In this document: piece by piece, positions 25,101 through 37,286 of the stretch
How positions within the stretch are numbered: position 1 is the first letter of the stretch
Layout of the letters: every line of letters starts with the position of its first letter
Assembly: GCA_037447655.1 (NCBI GenBank)
Contig: JBBHKE010003572.1
Location: 124,001 to 188,000 of the forward strand
Direction: 5' to 3'
DNA length: 64,000 nucleotides
From: Zygnema cylindricum
Taxonomy: Eukaryota > Streptophyta > Zygnematophyceae > Zygnematales > Zygnemataceae
Translations under genes and position numbers: made by a program
Notes under the pieces: generated by a model
Told to the model about the DNA's origin: nothing
The model's input: the letters and a program-made list of their open reading frames with translations, nothing else
Databases searched by the model: none

Positions 25101-25873
25101 GCCCTTCTTCCCCCGTTATCCTCTTGTCAAGTCCTGCGCTGGAAAAGTTTCGAAAGAGAGGAATAGTCAAAGAACCCGACTCTTCCGATGATGACTCCTT
25201 TGACGAAGAACGACCGAGGAAAGCTCGATTTCAGGTCACGGCAAGTCCTAATGGACTGTTACAGATGAAAGCGGCTCGTTTAGAACATTCTTCAAGTACT
25301 CCAACAAATCGGGGACATCAGAAGGTTACCCGGGTGAGGCATGTGGTTAACGGAAAGGTTAACGGAGTTGCTGCTGCTCCTTCCATATTGATTCTTGGAA
25401 AACCAGAGGAAGCAGATAACCGTTTGCATTTCAAGGTGAAGAAGGAAAGTGGACTGGTGATTCCCGTTGTTTTTGGGACACATAAACCTCTTTCGGAGCC
25501 GTCTGAGTCGTCATTGCTCGTTGTTGTTCTTCTTTGTATATACTGGCTTGCAAGCCCTAGTTTTTTCAGAAGAGCAAAGATAGTCACCGAGACTCGAAGA
25601 CTCCTCGCTTTTGATTCTCCCTATCGGGAGGTTTCCTCGTCTTCTGACTCTGCCTCGAATGCACCTTCTTCCTCCCCTTTGGTGTCTCCCTCTACTCCCC
25701 CTTTGGTGTCTCCCTCTACTCCCCCTTATATGGTTCCCATCATGTCATCCTCTTCTCGCAAGTCCAGATTATCGAGAAGTGTCAGCTACGGGCCACTGTC
25801 GGAAGATGAGGATACGGCGAGTAGTGTGCAGGATGGGGCGTCTTCTGAATGGACGGATGAGCATCATCTATAA
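13109..25873 (+). CDS. Formin (FH1-FH2) with a giant coiled-coil exon inside FH2, 15 exons
   Basis: Formins nucleate and processively elongate actin filaments through a dimeric FH2 ring. FH1 recruits profilin-actin. Exons: 13109-13410, 13958-14066, 14257-14328, 14846-14914, 16528-16569, 17125-17205, 17805-17855, 19060-19122, 19360-19441, 19530-19666, 20907-20993, 21626-23407, 23757-23828, 24179-24242, 24591-25873. All are GT-AG, and phases close to give 1431 residues. The N-terminus is short and basic with a Cys pair (FLCC, 14-17), with no signal peptide, membrane helix or PTEN domain, so it is not a standard plant class I or II formin. FH1 is at ~35-71, with runs of 11 and 8 Pro. FH2 starts at KKLNVRHLQWKGL (~74). 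The LDSKKAQNL and KYNPSKDE blocks and the signature GNKLNQGT (281-288) are present. FH2 resumes after exon 12 at AMEAFLHEEVAPI (960) and ends near FIELFKKAKAEN. The tail (~1040-1431) is Ser/Pro-rich. The start ATG is in good context. The exon 10 acceptor and the end of exon 15 are the least certain. Confidence 0.88.
14510..14569 (+). repeat. CTCAC pentamer repeat
   Basis: About twelve near-perfect copies of a CTCAC/ACCTC pentamer in formin intron 3. The flanks at 14395-14475 and 14480-14610 duplicate a 'TTGAATGGGAGAGACTGGG'-like segment, so the array sits in a local segmental duplication. Confidence 0.9.
15265..15690. mobile_element. Non-autonomous hAT-like element 2
   Basis: A 426-bp element with ends TAGTGTTGTGTATCGG and TTGATCCAATACACAACACTA-type. 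The flanks GTAAACAG and GTAAAAGG match at 6 of 8. It is the simplest copy of the family in the window and shows the uninterrupted structure of element 1. It lies in formin intron 4. Confidence 0.82.
20288..20823 (+). other. Open-reading-frame relic inside a formin intron
   Basis: A 104-codon plus-strand frame continues past one stop with plausible protein-like composition (Ser/Pro/Phe-rich), to about 20823. The antisense is also open for 153 codons. A strong hairpin (CACCTTCGGCCGAAGGTG-like) is at ~20763-20790. I recognise no family. It is not needed for the formin reading frame and may be a decayed insertion. Confidence 0.25.
21626..23407 (+). other. Formin exon 12: 594-codon coiled-coil insertion in FH2
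   Basis: A single uninterrupted exon with acceptor TTGCAG and donor GTGCGT, in phase with both neighbours. The first ~20 codons (VDRDGLESQVKELERGM) look like the normal FH2 helix, and the last few (RAETFW) lead directly into the next FH2 block. Between them are about 280 residues rich in E, K and R with heptad-like spacing, ~215 residues of acidic Gly/Ser linker, and ~90 residues of a second charged helix. All other FH2 exons in this gene are 42-137 bp. Confidence 0.85.
24480..24523 (+). repeat. GAGGGA-type simple repeat in formin intron 14
   Basis: Short G/A-rich low-complexity tract just upstream of the last formin exon. Confidence 0.6.
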
Positions 25874-26744
25874 TTTTTTTGGGAGATTAGAAGCGGTACA
25901 AAGGGAGGATCGGGAGGGTTGTCATTAATCTGTTAATTTTTTTTTTCTTGATCGAAATCGGTATCTTATAGTTCAAGTTATCAAAGTCATCCGCTTCAAG
26001 GTCTACTATGAAAGCAGCATTTGTACCTTAATAATATCCAGTCCACAAGTTTTACTGATTTATATTACTTCTACTTCTCATCATGCCTCTATGTTTGATA
26101 TTATGGTTTTGTACATTGGTGAAACATGGATCTTTTCATTGGTTACTTTGGAAATCTAGTGTTGTCATTGTTGCTTCAGGTTTTTTAGGGTTAAAAAACA
26201 TCAAAATTGCAAGATAATGATGATGGTTTCTTCTTTTCTAGTTTGTGGATTGATGATGACATGCATGCTTGGTAGGGTTGGAACACTACAACGTTTTATC
26301 CTCATTTTGAGAGTAGATCGTTTTTTCAGTAATGGTATGTACAGTTTCACCCCAAATCGTACGGTTTACCCTGGCACCCCTTGAGTATGAAAAGGAATTT
26401 GCCATTGGTATACTTCCAGCAGGTGGTACCTTTGGTTTCACCTCCAAAATCTTCTCATCATTGGTGCTCTTTTTGGGACTTCGGAGTAATACTGTAATCA
26501 CACTAGACAGATCCATCCTTCAAAGTTACTCAAGACATGGCTCTTGGGTTCAAGCTTGACCTCCATCCACTTGACCTTGGCTCTGGCTAAGGTGGCTAAG
26601 GCTGAGTCTGTGTGTGACGATTATGTACACCATGATGCCATGAATGACTTTATTCTGATGGCGGTCAAGATAGTTGGTTGTTTGGTGCTCTTGCGGGAGT
26701 TCCGTCCTTTTTATTGCAAACGTGTATTTGTGGTTTCACGATGA

Positions 26745-26840
26745 TTGCGTGCTTCCATCCACCTTCGATTGGCTATTGCTGTTACGGGTCGTCAGCACGC
26801 TCCGGAACTACCTTAGAGCTTGGGGGCTGGGGGGTTGCTT
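26745..26840 (+). repeat. Dispersed repeat, copy 1
   Basis: Contains CTTCGATTGGCTATTGC and CACGCTCCGGAACTACC. The segment 43616-43690 is a recognisable reverse complement with the same order of blocks. It belongs to no element I can delimit. Confidence 0.55.
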
Positions 26841-27867
26841 TTAGTAGCTCATTAGCTACATTGAGGTTTTGTTAGGAACAGTTTGTCTTAGTACACTATT
26901 CTATTGTTGCTTTTCTGCTGGTTGCTTTTTTGTTGGCGTGCCCTTTGTCTGTGTGTTAGTTTCTTTCACATTTTTTCTGAAACCTTCCTTTGCTTCCATC
27001 CACTGTCCAATTTTCAGTTTCGTCTTTGATGTCCACTTTCTGTGTTCCTGTCTACTCAAATTGTTTACCGCTATTCTTTCTTAATGAAAAATACGTTTAC
27101 ATGTACGGACATCCAATCATGTTCACAGGTTTGTACGATGTAAATGTATTGCATTTGAGGTGTGGTGAGAGAAAAGAGATTAGGCTTCCGGAAAGAATCA
27201 CTCAAATGGTATGGTAGGGCTTATGCCCACAGAAAGGGACATGCCATGACAAGAAGGAATGTCTGATCGTCGAAGCCGGAAAAGGGGGGAATGAATGCTG
27301 CTGCCAGGAGAGAGAACCAAAAATGTAATTGGTACTGCCGATGCCCAAGGGGAAGTGGGGGGGGGGGAGGAGAGGGGGGGGAAGGGGGATTACTGGACTG
27401 CTGGGGGAAGGGGGTTGCCGATGCGCAACATTCACTTTTCAAACAGAAACATTTCAAAGGTTCATAAAGATCCAAAAAACAGTGGGCTCGCAAGCTTCCA
27501 TTACAAAATGGAAGCTTCCACATCTCTTCTTGCCCTCTTCATTTTATCTTTAAGAAAATGCGTGGTTCCCAAAAAAAAAAATCAAAAACTTTTCAAGCTA
27601 CAAAACCTAAAAACAAAATTTTCCTATTCAATACCCTTATCCACCTTATCTTAAATAAAGCGAGTTTAATCCTGCTATGGGACACAATCCGTACAGTACA
27701 TTCTGAGGACTGGCGCCCTCTTTTCAACGACAGGCGCCTGCTGACTCCATGCCTGTCACTGCCCTTTGGACTGACCACATTTAGAGATGACTACCCAATA
27801 AATGACTACCCAAACTTTTACACTCGGCATGAATGAACAAAGCCACCTAAGCTAATTGCATAGTCTA

Positions 27868-27977
27868 AAGAAATGAAGAGAGGGGGAGAGAGAGAGAGGG
27901 AGCGAGGGAGGGAGGGAGGGAGAGGGAGAGGGAGAGGGAGAGGAGGAGAGGGAGAGGGAGAGGGAGAGGGAGAGGAA
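27868..27977 (+). repeat. GAGGGA microsatellite
   Basis: About 110 bp of GA-rich hexamer/tetramer repeat just downstream of the FPP synthase stop codon. Confidence 0.9.
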
Positions 27978-28037
27978 GTCAAAAGTCTAATTGCGACGCC
28001 ACTAGGAGCTCTGGACAACACATCATCTTGCACCTTC

Positions 28038-31000
28038 TCATTTTTGTCTCTTGTAAATTTTTCCCAAAAATGCCAAAAAAACAGCCTGCAAACACCATTC
28101 AGGGTAATGCTTTTTCAATCAAAAAATGTTTTTCTAATCCAATAATGCCAATGAATCACAAAATCTAATAGCGGTGATTGGTGTAGTGAAGCTAATCCTC
28201 AGCATTTGTCAAATCAACACAGTAATAGATGTGACTGGCGCTGTTAGGAAGGCTGTGAAGTGCTTTGAATTACTGTTCTATATTCAGGATTCCCATGTTC
28301 CAGAATACTATGAGCAAATCTTCGTAAAGCACATCATTTGACATAACATAATACGGTGTCATAACATACTACGGTGTCGAGGAAAAGCTTGAGAGAAAAT
28401 ATAAGTAGGAAAATGGCATGGTGAGACCTACTTGGTATGCCGGGCTTGTCTGACGAGCAATTGCTTGCCTCAGCTCCATGTAACTCTGTGCCTCGTACTC
28501 TTCGAACACCTCCTGAGGATTATTAACAAATGAGTTCAAATGGTCAGCTCCGTAGAATCCACAACCTATGGCATTTAAATAAGTTACAAATGACATTTGT
28601 TATTGTGGGATGAATCCATTCCATAAAGAATTTAGATCAACACTAATAGTGTCGATGTTTTCCTCAGCTCCATTTGATTGCAGGCAACCTAGAAGGAAAT
28701 AAAACTGTTGCCATCAACAGAATACAGAAGAATATAGACTGCACAGACCATGAAGTGTTGCAAAAACTGGAACATGATTCGTTTAGACTCATTTCAGCAG
28801 AAAGGGACGAACAAACCAACCTTCAGCTTTAGGTCATTGTAAAGTTGCTTCACTTGTGCCACATAAGCTGTGTCTGCTTTTCCATAAATTCTCTGCATGC
28901 GGCAGTTGTTAACAAATGAAGCCGAATTAACAAATGTAACGCCAAAACCACAACGAGATTCAGCAATGCTTAGCTGTTGATACTGTGTTTTATTAAACAT
29001 CAAAAAGAATGACTTCGCCAAATCAAGACTGATCATGCAAAGCCAAATTTTGTCAAAACATTCTGTCATAACATTTGACATAACATTTGTCATAACATTT
29101 GTCACAACATTTAACATAACATTAATCATAACTTTTGACATAACATTTGCCACAATTTGTCATAACATTTGACATAACAATTGTCCTAACAATTGACAAC
29201 ATTTGACGTAACATTTGTCATAACATCTGACATAGCATTTGTCATGACATTTGTCATAACATTTGTCATGACATTTGTCATAACATCTGTCATAACATTT
29301 GACATCACATTTGTCATAACATCTCACATAGCATTTGTCATAAGACATAACATAACAATTGGCATGAGCTTGGCACCTTCAGGAGTTCTTGCTGTTCACT
29401 TGAAGCGCGCTGCAGTGCTTGAACCACGAGCCACGAGCACTTCGTGTCCTCTATGTCAGTTCCAACCTGCATTCACAAACTTCATAAATCCTGAATTGCA
29501 GTAAACCCTGAAAAAATAATTGCAATAAATCCTGAATAAATCAATCCTGAAGAGCAAAAAGTCCTGAATAACCAAATCCTGAATCGCAACAAATCGTGAA
29601 AAAGGAATCCTGAATCGGTGGATGAAAAGCAAGCCAAAAGCAAAAGACCAAAAACATTTAGCTTCATTAACTCATAAATGAAGCATTTATCATTACGCTA
29701 CATAGAACTGCAAATCCTGGAGTAAAAACAGATTTCCCAAGTTTTTTGCTTGGGCATCCTCCTCCAATATATGTTAGGAAAAAACAGAACCATAAGTCCC
29801 TTGTCTCTCAAAAGCGAACTTCACCTTGCCAATGACAGCTGGGTCGCCAAAGCAGTCCAGAAAGTCATCCTGAACCCCTCAAGACAGAAAGAGAGTATTA
29901 TTTGAGAATCTTTTTATGACCTTTGACAGTCCAATCCATTACAACCTCGCAAAGGAGAGAGAAAATAAACTTGTGCTGCAAATGACTTCATGGACTATTA
30001 GCAGGGCAGAAATACTATGGTCTAGGAGGGTCAAACAGGGCCATGTGAAACTTCAAGCTAGGGAGGGTAGGAGATGACTGCAATAACTTGATGGAGCTTG
30101 TTCGTTTTGACCTTCCCTTGACATGAGGGAAGAACACACCAAAATAAGGTATCCTATGGCATACTCAGAATCACGACAGTTAATGCAGCAAAGTTCTTGC
30201 ATGGAACACATGCGTTGATGTTGAAAGAAGGGAGAGACGGCAATACCTGCACTTGAAAATATGTTCCCATCTGTACAAGGATACCCTTGGCGGCTTCAAA
30301 CTGGCTTTCGTCTTTTTCCCCGACCAACATCATTGCACATGCCACCTATTACCCAGCCATTCCACATTAACTTAGTTCAAAAGCACAAAAATGAATGTTA
30401 ATGCTATATCTAGTTACTCCGTATTATACGCGAATAGTACATGTTTTTCGAGTATAATACGCGTAGAGCATGGAGCAACCATATATAGCCTTTCCATACC
30501 TTTTCACACACTAAAACTATGGTTTAAGATACATTTACAGAAACCCATCTGCCAGACAAGGAAAAGCATGTGCCAAATGAGGTGGCAAAGACCAATACTT
30601 TTGATTTGCTCGTCCAGCTATCTACTGACAACCTTCAAACCCTCGGTAGCGCCTTCGCTACACCATGAATCGTTAATAGCGTAATAACACTACTTCGGTA
30701 CCCTTTTTTTGGCCCTCTCGCTTGAAAATAGTGTTAAAAATACTAGTTTTTTGTTCTTAACACTAAATCTTCAAACGGTTCAAAAACAGCTGTTTAGAAC
30801 TTAATTGGAATTGTTAACATTAATATAAACCCCATGCTTTTAATTTCTTTACTCCAATGACAATTCACGGTGTACTTTCATGGACATCAGACAAATAAGC
30901 TAGAGGCTTCTGAGTCTTCCACCCGAGAAGTCTTTTAAACTTGTAGTTTCCGAGAAGTCTTTTAAACTTGTAGTTTTTGTGATGTCTTGTAAGATAATCT

Positions 31001-34000
31001 AGCATAAAACTGTTGCGCTAAAAAAATGCAGCCAAAGCCTTCTCCTCACTGACGTCACCAGACTGACAGAACTTACAGGCAAATAGAACGAGTAGTAGGC
31101 AGTCTTATACTGGACAATTTTGTTATACCTGCACAAAGAATTCCATTGGAGAACAAAAACTTGCCCAATAACCTCAACTTCATTTCCTTTCTTGACTTTC
31201 TTCACAAAAAACTACCTCAACTTCATTTCCTTTCTTGACCTTCTTTGCAAAAACTAACATTGTCACAGTATCCAAACCAGAATGCAGCATGAGAGAGTGA
31301 CACGATAACATTAACCGTAATTAGTAGATACCAAGCTAGCTTTGCGTCCCCCTTTTTGTGCCCTCTGGACTTGATATAGTATCCATCACAGTAAAACCAC
31401 AGTAGATTCCCATCTACATCAAATTACCTGAAATGTAATTTACCATAGGATACCACATTTTCTTTTAGGTAAAACAACGTGATTCACAAGAGTTGAAGTC
31501 AAGAGAGCAGAGTTTTCAAAATTTCAATGTGGCTCCCATTAATGCTCATCTGTACGAGAATCGGAAATGCATAGACTGAAACAAACCAAACCTTAAATGC
31601 CAAAAAAATATGAATTTGTGTGGTCAAGACAAATTAAGATGAGCAGAGCTTTTTAACTATAATGCCCAGTGCAAGAGGACTGAAGGTAAGTGGATTGCTC
31701 ACGTGGAGATGGTGTACTTTGAGATATCTACCTCCCCTTCTGGGGTTGTGATCAAGTCCAACATTTGACCTGACGCAGTTTGATAACTGACCTGTAGTGC
31801 CAAGCCCAACTTCTTCAAACTTGTTAAAACCCAAGAACCTTTAAAACGTAAAAAACAACATAGGTGTCAGGGTTTCCACGAGAAGTATTGTGTCATTGTC
31901 TCGAAACGAAGGTGCTTATAAGACCGTTTTTTCAACTTCTCTTTAGAAGTACTGAGACCAGGCTGGTGTCGTACACAGAAGAAGCATTTGATTTCATCAC
32001 CGTCCTTAAGAAGTTTATAAAGGTGGGGTGTAAGTCTCACCTCGTTAAAGAGATCGAGGAGATCGGCATAGTAGGGCTCTGACTTGAAGTGGTGTTTGAG
32101 GATGAGAAAGATATGGGAGCTCAGCAAGATACCATCGTTGATGGCTATGAGACCCACCTGAACGGCCCCTCCAAAAGGACAATCTCTGTTATGTCTCATG
32201 ATGTGTTAAATCAATGTTGTTTCTCAGAGGCTCACAGGAACAGCGGCGATAAAAGTACAATAGTCAAGAAAAGAAGTGTCTGAAATTCAAACCTTTCTGC
32301 TTTACAGCTATATTCCCTCGCTCCCTCTCTCCCTCACTTCCACGCTCCCTCCTTCCCTCTTTCCCTCTTTCCCTCTTTCAATCCCGCGCTCCCTCTTTCC
32401 CTCTATCCCTCTCTCCCTCCCACGCTCCCTCTCTCCCTCTCTCCCTCCCACACTCCCTCTCTCCCTCTCTCCCACGCTCCCTCGCTCCCTCTCCCCCTCG
32501 CTCCCTCACAAGTTTGTCGGTTCAAAACCAGAGATTGCAATGTTACAAGTCCGTAGTTTATTAATCTAAAACAAGTTTTCAAGTGTGCAAGTTGTGGACA
32601 CCCGCAAAAAAACAAGTAGCGCGGATAAGACTAACTACTAACGCAAAAAGTGGAAGATTCTTGTGTGCATTTGGTATTGAGTGCTCTAATACACACACTA
32701 TTCCCTGCTCCAGACTAAATGGAATGAAACGTGTACTGCATATTTGGAAAAGAAACAAGATAGTTGTTCGGTTCACAGGCTATTGTGGACGTTTGATCAA
32801 GAGTTCCCGAGATCAAAATAACAGAAATCCCCTAACAATTGATGGAGCAGAGCTAATGTGCATAGACCACATTAACAATGCAACATCGACATGCTGGTTT
32901 TCTCAGGCATTAAAACGGATCTGATCACTACAAAAGATAAGGCGGCAAGAATAGGACCTGATTGGTACAAAAGAAAAGTTAGTATTGCAGGGCCTTAGGA
33001 GGCACTTTAGCATGCTTATGCACATGTCCATAATTACAGCAAATAAATTACTAAATAGCCGTGTATCCAAAGACACAAAAGAACTTGAATTGATGATCTT
33101 TGTTAAGATGTGATAACAGACATGCAGGGTCATTGAAAAGGACATTCGAATGCATTGCAGGAAGGAATGGAGCATTCATTTCGGTACATGTTGTCTTTGT
33201 TTTATGTTGCTACTTGAAATCTTCTCCATTAATTGTTACCTTTGGCATCTTATACCAGCAAGGCTGTCCACGCCTAGTGATTGAATGATCCATGATGTCA
33301 TCCATGACCAGAAAATAGCCTTGGAGCTGCAACAAATAACAACCTTCGTATAAGTAATCCCAACAACGTGTTCCAGCCACTTCTATTTTAAGCAGAGGGA
33401 TAAGAGAATCTGGGCAAACTCATATTTATGGCAATGGAATCTCTCTCACAGTTGTTGTATCAAAAAGATCGACTTCACGTGCGTAAATGCCTCGCATAAG
33501 CAGCCTGGTATATGCTCAAAATGTAAAATCAAACAAACATGAACATTAGCCCAACAACCAGCTACAAGAAAATAGAAAAAGTGAGAAAGAAAGAGCGAGA
33601 TAGAAAGAGAGAGAGGGAAAGAGAGAGGGAGAGAGAGAGAGGGAGGGAGAGAGAAAGGGAGAGAGAAAGGGAGAGAGAGAGAGAGAATCAATGCTATTTT
33701 GCCCTAATTCCTGGTGAGAGACAAAAGGATAGCCTTTAACGTCCTGACAGTGATAAAAAAACTGACCCATTCAATGCACCATCCAAGGGCACAAGCCTTG
33801 AAAATTTCGTTCTCAGTGAGGGAGCCCCCTTCTTTAAGCAGCCGAGCGCTATCAACCACCGACAGTCCTCGATTCAGCTTTCCTGTGATCCCTCCAGCAC
33901 ATACACAGCTGTCAACCCTAATATGTGTACTTTGATATCTTGCAACCATTAACTCCAATGAATGTACTAGGAGAACATAAAGGAAAGCATTTTGCGTATT

Positions 34001-35069
34001 GACCATTGGCAAGTTTACTTGCGGAAAGAAGCTAAAAGAAGCTAAAAGATGCAAAGAAGCAAAGAGAAAAGAAGCGAAGGAGCAAAAGAAGCAAAGAAGC
34101 TAAAAGTGCAAACAACTGTTTCCTATAGAAAGGCAGGTTTTGTGCAGTTTCACCTCCTGGAACGTTGTGATCCATGTTCTGAGCTCCTTCAACCACCCTC
34201 CGTCCCAATGACAAAGAATATGCCACCACAGTCACAGTGACTTTAACAGAAATAAGAAGAGTACTTAAGAGCTTCTGCGCTAATTGCTCGACCAAACATT
34301 AAATACACTTATTCGACACGTGTACATTCCGACCAAGAGAACTCTAAAGTTTGAGCAACTCCTTGTGCTGATCCAATCCATGCCATTAGACCAAAAAGTA
34401 TTTGGTTTAATGCTACCTGTAACTCTAGCAGACTGTTCAGGTTAGGTGAGACTTACGACAGGAGTTGGTCCTGCTGTATTTTTCAACATACATACAAAAA
34501 AAAAAAAGACTGCCTGCATAGACAGACACACAGGCAGGCCAGTCTGCTGTTTGTGTGTATTGTACATACATACAGTTCCTTGTTTCAAGGACCGAACCAT
34601 GCTGTAAGCAGATTTTTGGATTCAATATTCATCACTAAAGAGGACAAACTCAAGCATCCTAGAAACAAACAGCTACCAAAACAAATCGATGCAAACGACC
34701 AGGTACAACCAGGAAAAATTCTGACGGTTTCAAGTGTAATGAATCCAAACATAATGCAATTCAAACCGATAAGTTTGCCATAGCAAGAATCAGAAATGAT
34801 TAGCTGTAATAAACACTAAAGCCACGCAATTTGGCTAGTATCTGCAAAGACCTTCACCAAAACCGGTCCCTCGACCAAAAAAGGTCAGAAAGACAGACCT
34901 TCTCAGTCCACGCCCTTGACTCCAATGTGTGCTTAAAACTCTCACTATCGGCTAATATCTCCGCCTTTAAAACAGAGTAAACTTGTAAAAACTTCTCACG
35001 GCTAGTTACAGCAGAATTTTTCTCCTCTCCAACGCCATTCGCATCTGTACACATATCAGCAACCTTCAT
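28038..35069 (-). CDS. FPS: Farnesyl-diphosphate synthase, 13 exons
   Basis: This enzyme condenses IPP with DMAPP and GPP to make FPP, the precursor of sterols and sesquiterpenes. Exons, 5' to 3': 35069-34858, 34197-34154, 33882-33767, 33326-33240, 32157-32041, 31791-31703, 31128-31077, 30345-30247, 29869-29825, 29466-29377, 28892-28821, 28512-28432, 28085-28038. Phases close to give 383 residues, a little longer than the ~340-350 of cytosolic plant enzymes. Motifs in order: [37 protein letters not shown], first Asp-rich motif DDIMD (133-137), [41 protein letters not shown], second Asp-rich motif DDFLD (273-277), and C-terminus KIYKRQK. The aromatic pair YF at positions -5 and -4 before DDIMD is the chain-length stop of FPP rather than GGPP synthases. 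The exon 1 end is uncertain. The donor at 34858 keeps phase but adds ~14 residues, and a donor nearer to WTEK would break it. All catalytic motifs are intact. Confidence 0.93.
29055..29345. repeat. 12-bp minisatellite (CATAACATTTGT) in an FPP synthase intron
   Basis: Roughly two dozen imperfect copies of CATAACATTTGT/GA. It lies between the exons at 29377-29466 and 28821-28892. Both strands stay open by virtue of the repeat, so the Cys/Tyr- or Phe/Val-rich open frames here are artefacts. Confidence 0.85.
30659..30874. mobile_element. TA-flanked MITE, 'TACACCGC' family, copy 2
   Basis: A 216-bp element with ends TACACCATGAATCGTTAATA and CAATTCACGGTGTA, located in the FPP synthase intron between exons 30345 and 31077. 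No TSD beyond TA is visible. Confidence 0.6.
31165..31255. repeat. ~41-bp direct duplication
   Basis: The segment 'ACCTCAACTTCATTTCCTTT' with its downstream CTTGAC..TTCTT part occurs twice in tandem, in an FPP synthase intron. Confidence 0.7.
32308..32507. repeat. CCCTCT/CGCTCCCTC microsatellite
   Basis: 200 bp of C/T-rich repeat in the FPP synthase intron upstream of the GLIAINDG exon. Confidence 0.9.
33585..33687. repeat. GA microsatellite
   Basis: GAGAGAGGGA-type repeat in the short intron preceding the DDIMD exon (gene sense). Confidence 0.9.
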
Positions 35070-35377
35070 GCCCCTATTAGTTATAAGCAAAGTCCAACGC
35101 AATTTCTTTGAGACAAACAATGGTAGTACGAGAAATAGAACTACCACTTATGTTCTTACTTCCAGCCTCCATCATGAGCATTCAATCCCACAAGCAGGTG
35201 AATCCACAGCAAGCACAAAGAAGAACTTTATTAACATCCCAAGTAAAGAGAGGCTCCAAAGTGGAGGACAGCAAAGCTTAACGAAGCTCACTGTGTTATT
35301 TTTCAGGCGGCATAGGTTTTTGGCTTCAAATAAATGAGCAAATGTATTCTCTTGATGTTTTGAAGGTGACAACCTAC

Positions 35378-35668
35378 CGAGGACCGTACAGGTAGCTTAC
35401 CAAATCTGGTAAAGGCTGGAGGATTACTTTGAAATTGTCGAAAGTACAACAACGGCTGGAACTGCTTTCTTGATGGTAGATCTTGATACTGAGATTGAGG
35501 AGGCATAAGGAGAGTAGAGATCGTGCTAACCGTAGTGGCAATGTGCCTTGACCGGACAAAAATTCTCAACTTGGACAGTGGCAGAAGAGAAGACATGGGC
35601 AGTTCAGATGACCAGATATTCCACAAATTTCTACCTAACGGTATATTTGGCCATCCCTGAGCAACCAT
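35378..35668 (-). other. Candidate transit-peptide exon upstream of FPP synthase
   Basis: An open frame begins at an ATG in good context (CCAATGG). It encodes ~97 residues rich in Ser, Arg, Leu and Pro with few acidic residues, as in organelle transit peptides, and ends at a possible donor GTAGGT. Some plants make long mitochondrial and short cytosolic FPP synthases from one gene. No phase-compatible strong acceptor joins this exon to the FPP synthase start exon; the best is a weak CAAAG at ~35105. It may instead belong to another transcript. Confidence 0.35.
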
Positions 35669-37213
35669 TGGTCGTCTGCGAGAAAAAGCTTCCTGCTTTG
35701 ATAACCCAATGATCAGTTCAACCAGACTGACAGTAATTGACCCATCGTATGGTCACTATAATCAGCTCAGTTGACTTGTTCAAATGCCACTAAGTTTATA
35801 CCAACTAAAAGCATCCAGTTCAAGCAGCCAGTCATTTGCAATAGACTACTGCTAGCTGGATGTGACTGAACACTTTCCGGAGAAATGTGATAAAGAATGA
35901 AAACCACAACAATCTTGAATTTATGGTGTATGATAATTGACAATTGAAAATAGGAGTACACAGTCTCGTGCCATGTTGTAGGGAAAGCCACTCGCCAATC
36001 ACTACCACGCCAAGCTCCTCAATGGAGTTACTCCGGGGCAAAAGCAACACTAAAATGGATACGAGATGGTTTATAGCGCTCAATATGGTTCTATCCGAAA
36101 ACTTCCACAAGGTTTATACAATGCAGGCTGCATGGGCAGAACAACCAAGTACTTCAAAGACACATAATAAAGTCACTGATAGTCCAATATCTATTTTTGG
36201 GTAAATCAAACATTCAAAAAAATTCAAACAAATAGACTGTAAAACTCACGGCCCACTTAAGCCCAAACCTGGGTAGAGATAAGACACGTAAAATAAAGGA
36301 AGTTTACAGTCATGCTGAGATCTAATGCTATGTACACATAAGTTAAAACTCAATAGAATAGATAAGATGATAGTTGATTTCCATTCAACAACTTGATTCT
36401 TTCATAAAGCACGAGTTAGATTTACGTTTGGACTCCAACTATTCATGAGCTTAATTATATGTTGCAAATGGTTTTGGGATTTATATAGCTTAATCATCAG
36501 TCAGCAATTTTTTTTACAAAGACTATCCAGATTGATACCTGAATACTTAAGAGGGAGTATTTGTGTCACCAAATACAGTAAATCTCCATTCAATCCTATT
36601 TCTAATTTCTAATTTAGATCAAAGTGGAATTTTATCTGATGGAAAACAACTTCTTGATTATGACAGCTGTTTATTAAAAAAAAAAAAAATGCTTAGTGGT
36701 CACACTATAGACTCCTGTCCTGTCCTGTGCTGGAAGGTGAAAACGAGAAGCCTTTGAATGTATTGCTTTGTCTTCATGTCGTTCATAAGTTTGACTTAAA
36801 CAGTTACAAACATTGTCTTGTTTCTTCTTTAAAATAAAAACAAGCCACACATGATGTTAGGAACATCTTCCACGAGTTATGTTACATTACAAGTTCCTAT
36901 AATAATGTTTCCAGGTGGTGGTGAGGCAGGCAAGAAAATGTGTCCACTTACGTTCGTAAAATGCCCGATTATTTTTAACCTCAAGTGGTTAACTGCATTA
37001 TCCTCACTATGTAATAAGAAAGTGAATGTAAGATATGACAGAGGAAAGTAACGACTTTCAATACAACGTACATCATTTCATGTTGACTTCAAATAGTTGA
37101 AAGTTTAATGGTCCATAATTCATAGCATCTCGCAAAATGAAACAATTTTGAAGTGCTTTTGCCAGCTCATATATCTGGTTGTCATCACAGAGTAAAGTTG
37201 CCCATAGACATAC

Positions 37214-37286
37214 CGTTGTCTTTTCCGAGAAGGTTGATTGTCCCATCAATTCCATTTAATGGCTTTTTGTCGGTGACCACATCCAT
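37214..37286 (-). other. Candidate exon, gene unknown
   Basis: Bounded by acceptor TTTGCAG and donor GTATGT, with an open frame beginning MDVVTDKKPLNGIDG. The phase fits directly after the candidate exon at 38825-39001. No family is recognised. It could be part of an FPP synthase leader or of a separate minus-strand gene. Confidence 0.35.

Larger units (their letters stand above)
25874..28037. other. Convergent intergenic spacer between formin and FPP synthase
   Basis: Both neighbouring genes end here. The open frames present (for example 26332-26559) lack recognisable domains. The spacer contains a G-rich run at 27355-27395, a GA microsatellite and a dispersed repeat. The two 3' UTRs and polyadenylation sites must lie here, but I cannot place them. 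Confidence 0.5.

Noticed and set aside
29160-29504. Long open frames rich in Cys/Tyr/Lys (minus) or Phe/Val/Ile (plus)
   Set aside because: They are produced by a 12-bp repeat whose unit lacks stops, and they lie in an intron.
33446-33770. Leu/Ser/Phe- or Arg/Glu-rich frames
   Set aside because: They are GA/CT microsatellite translation.
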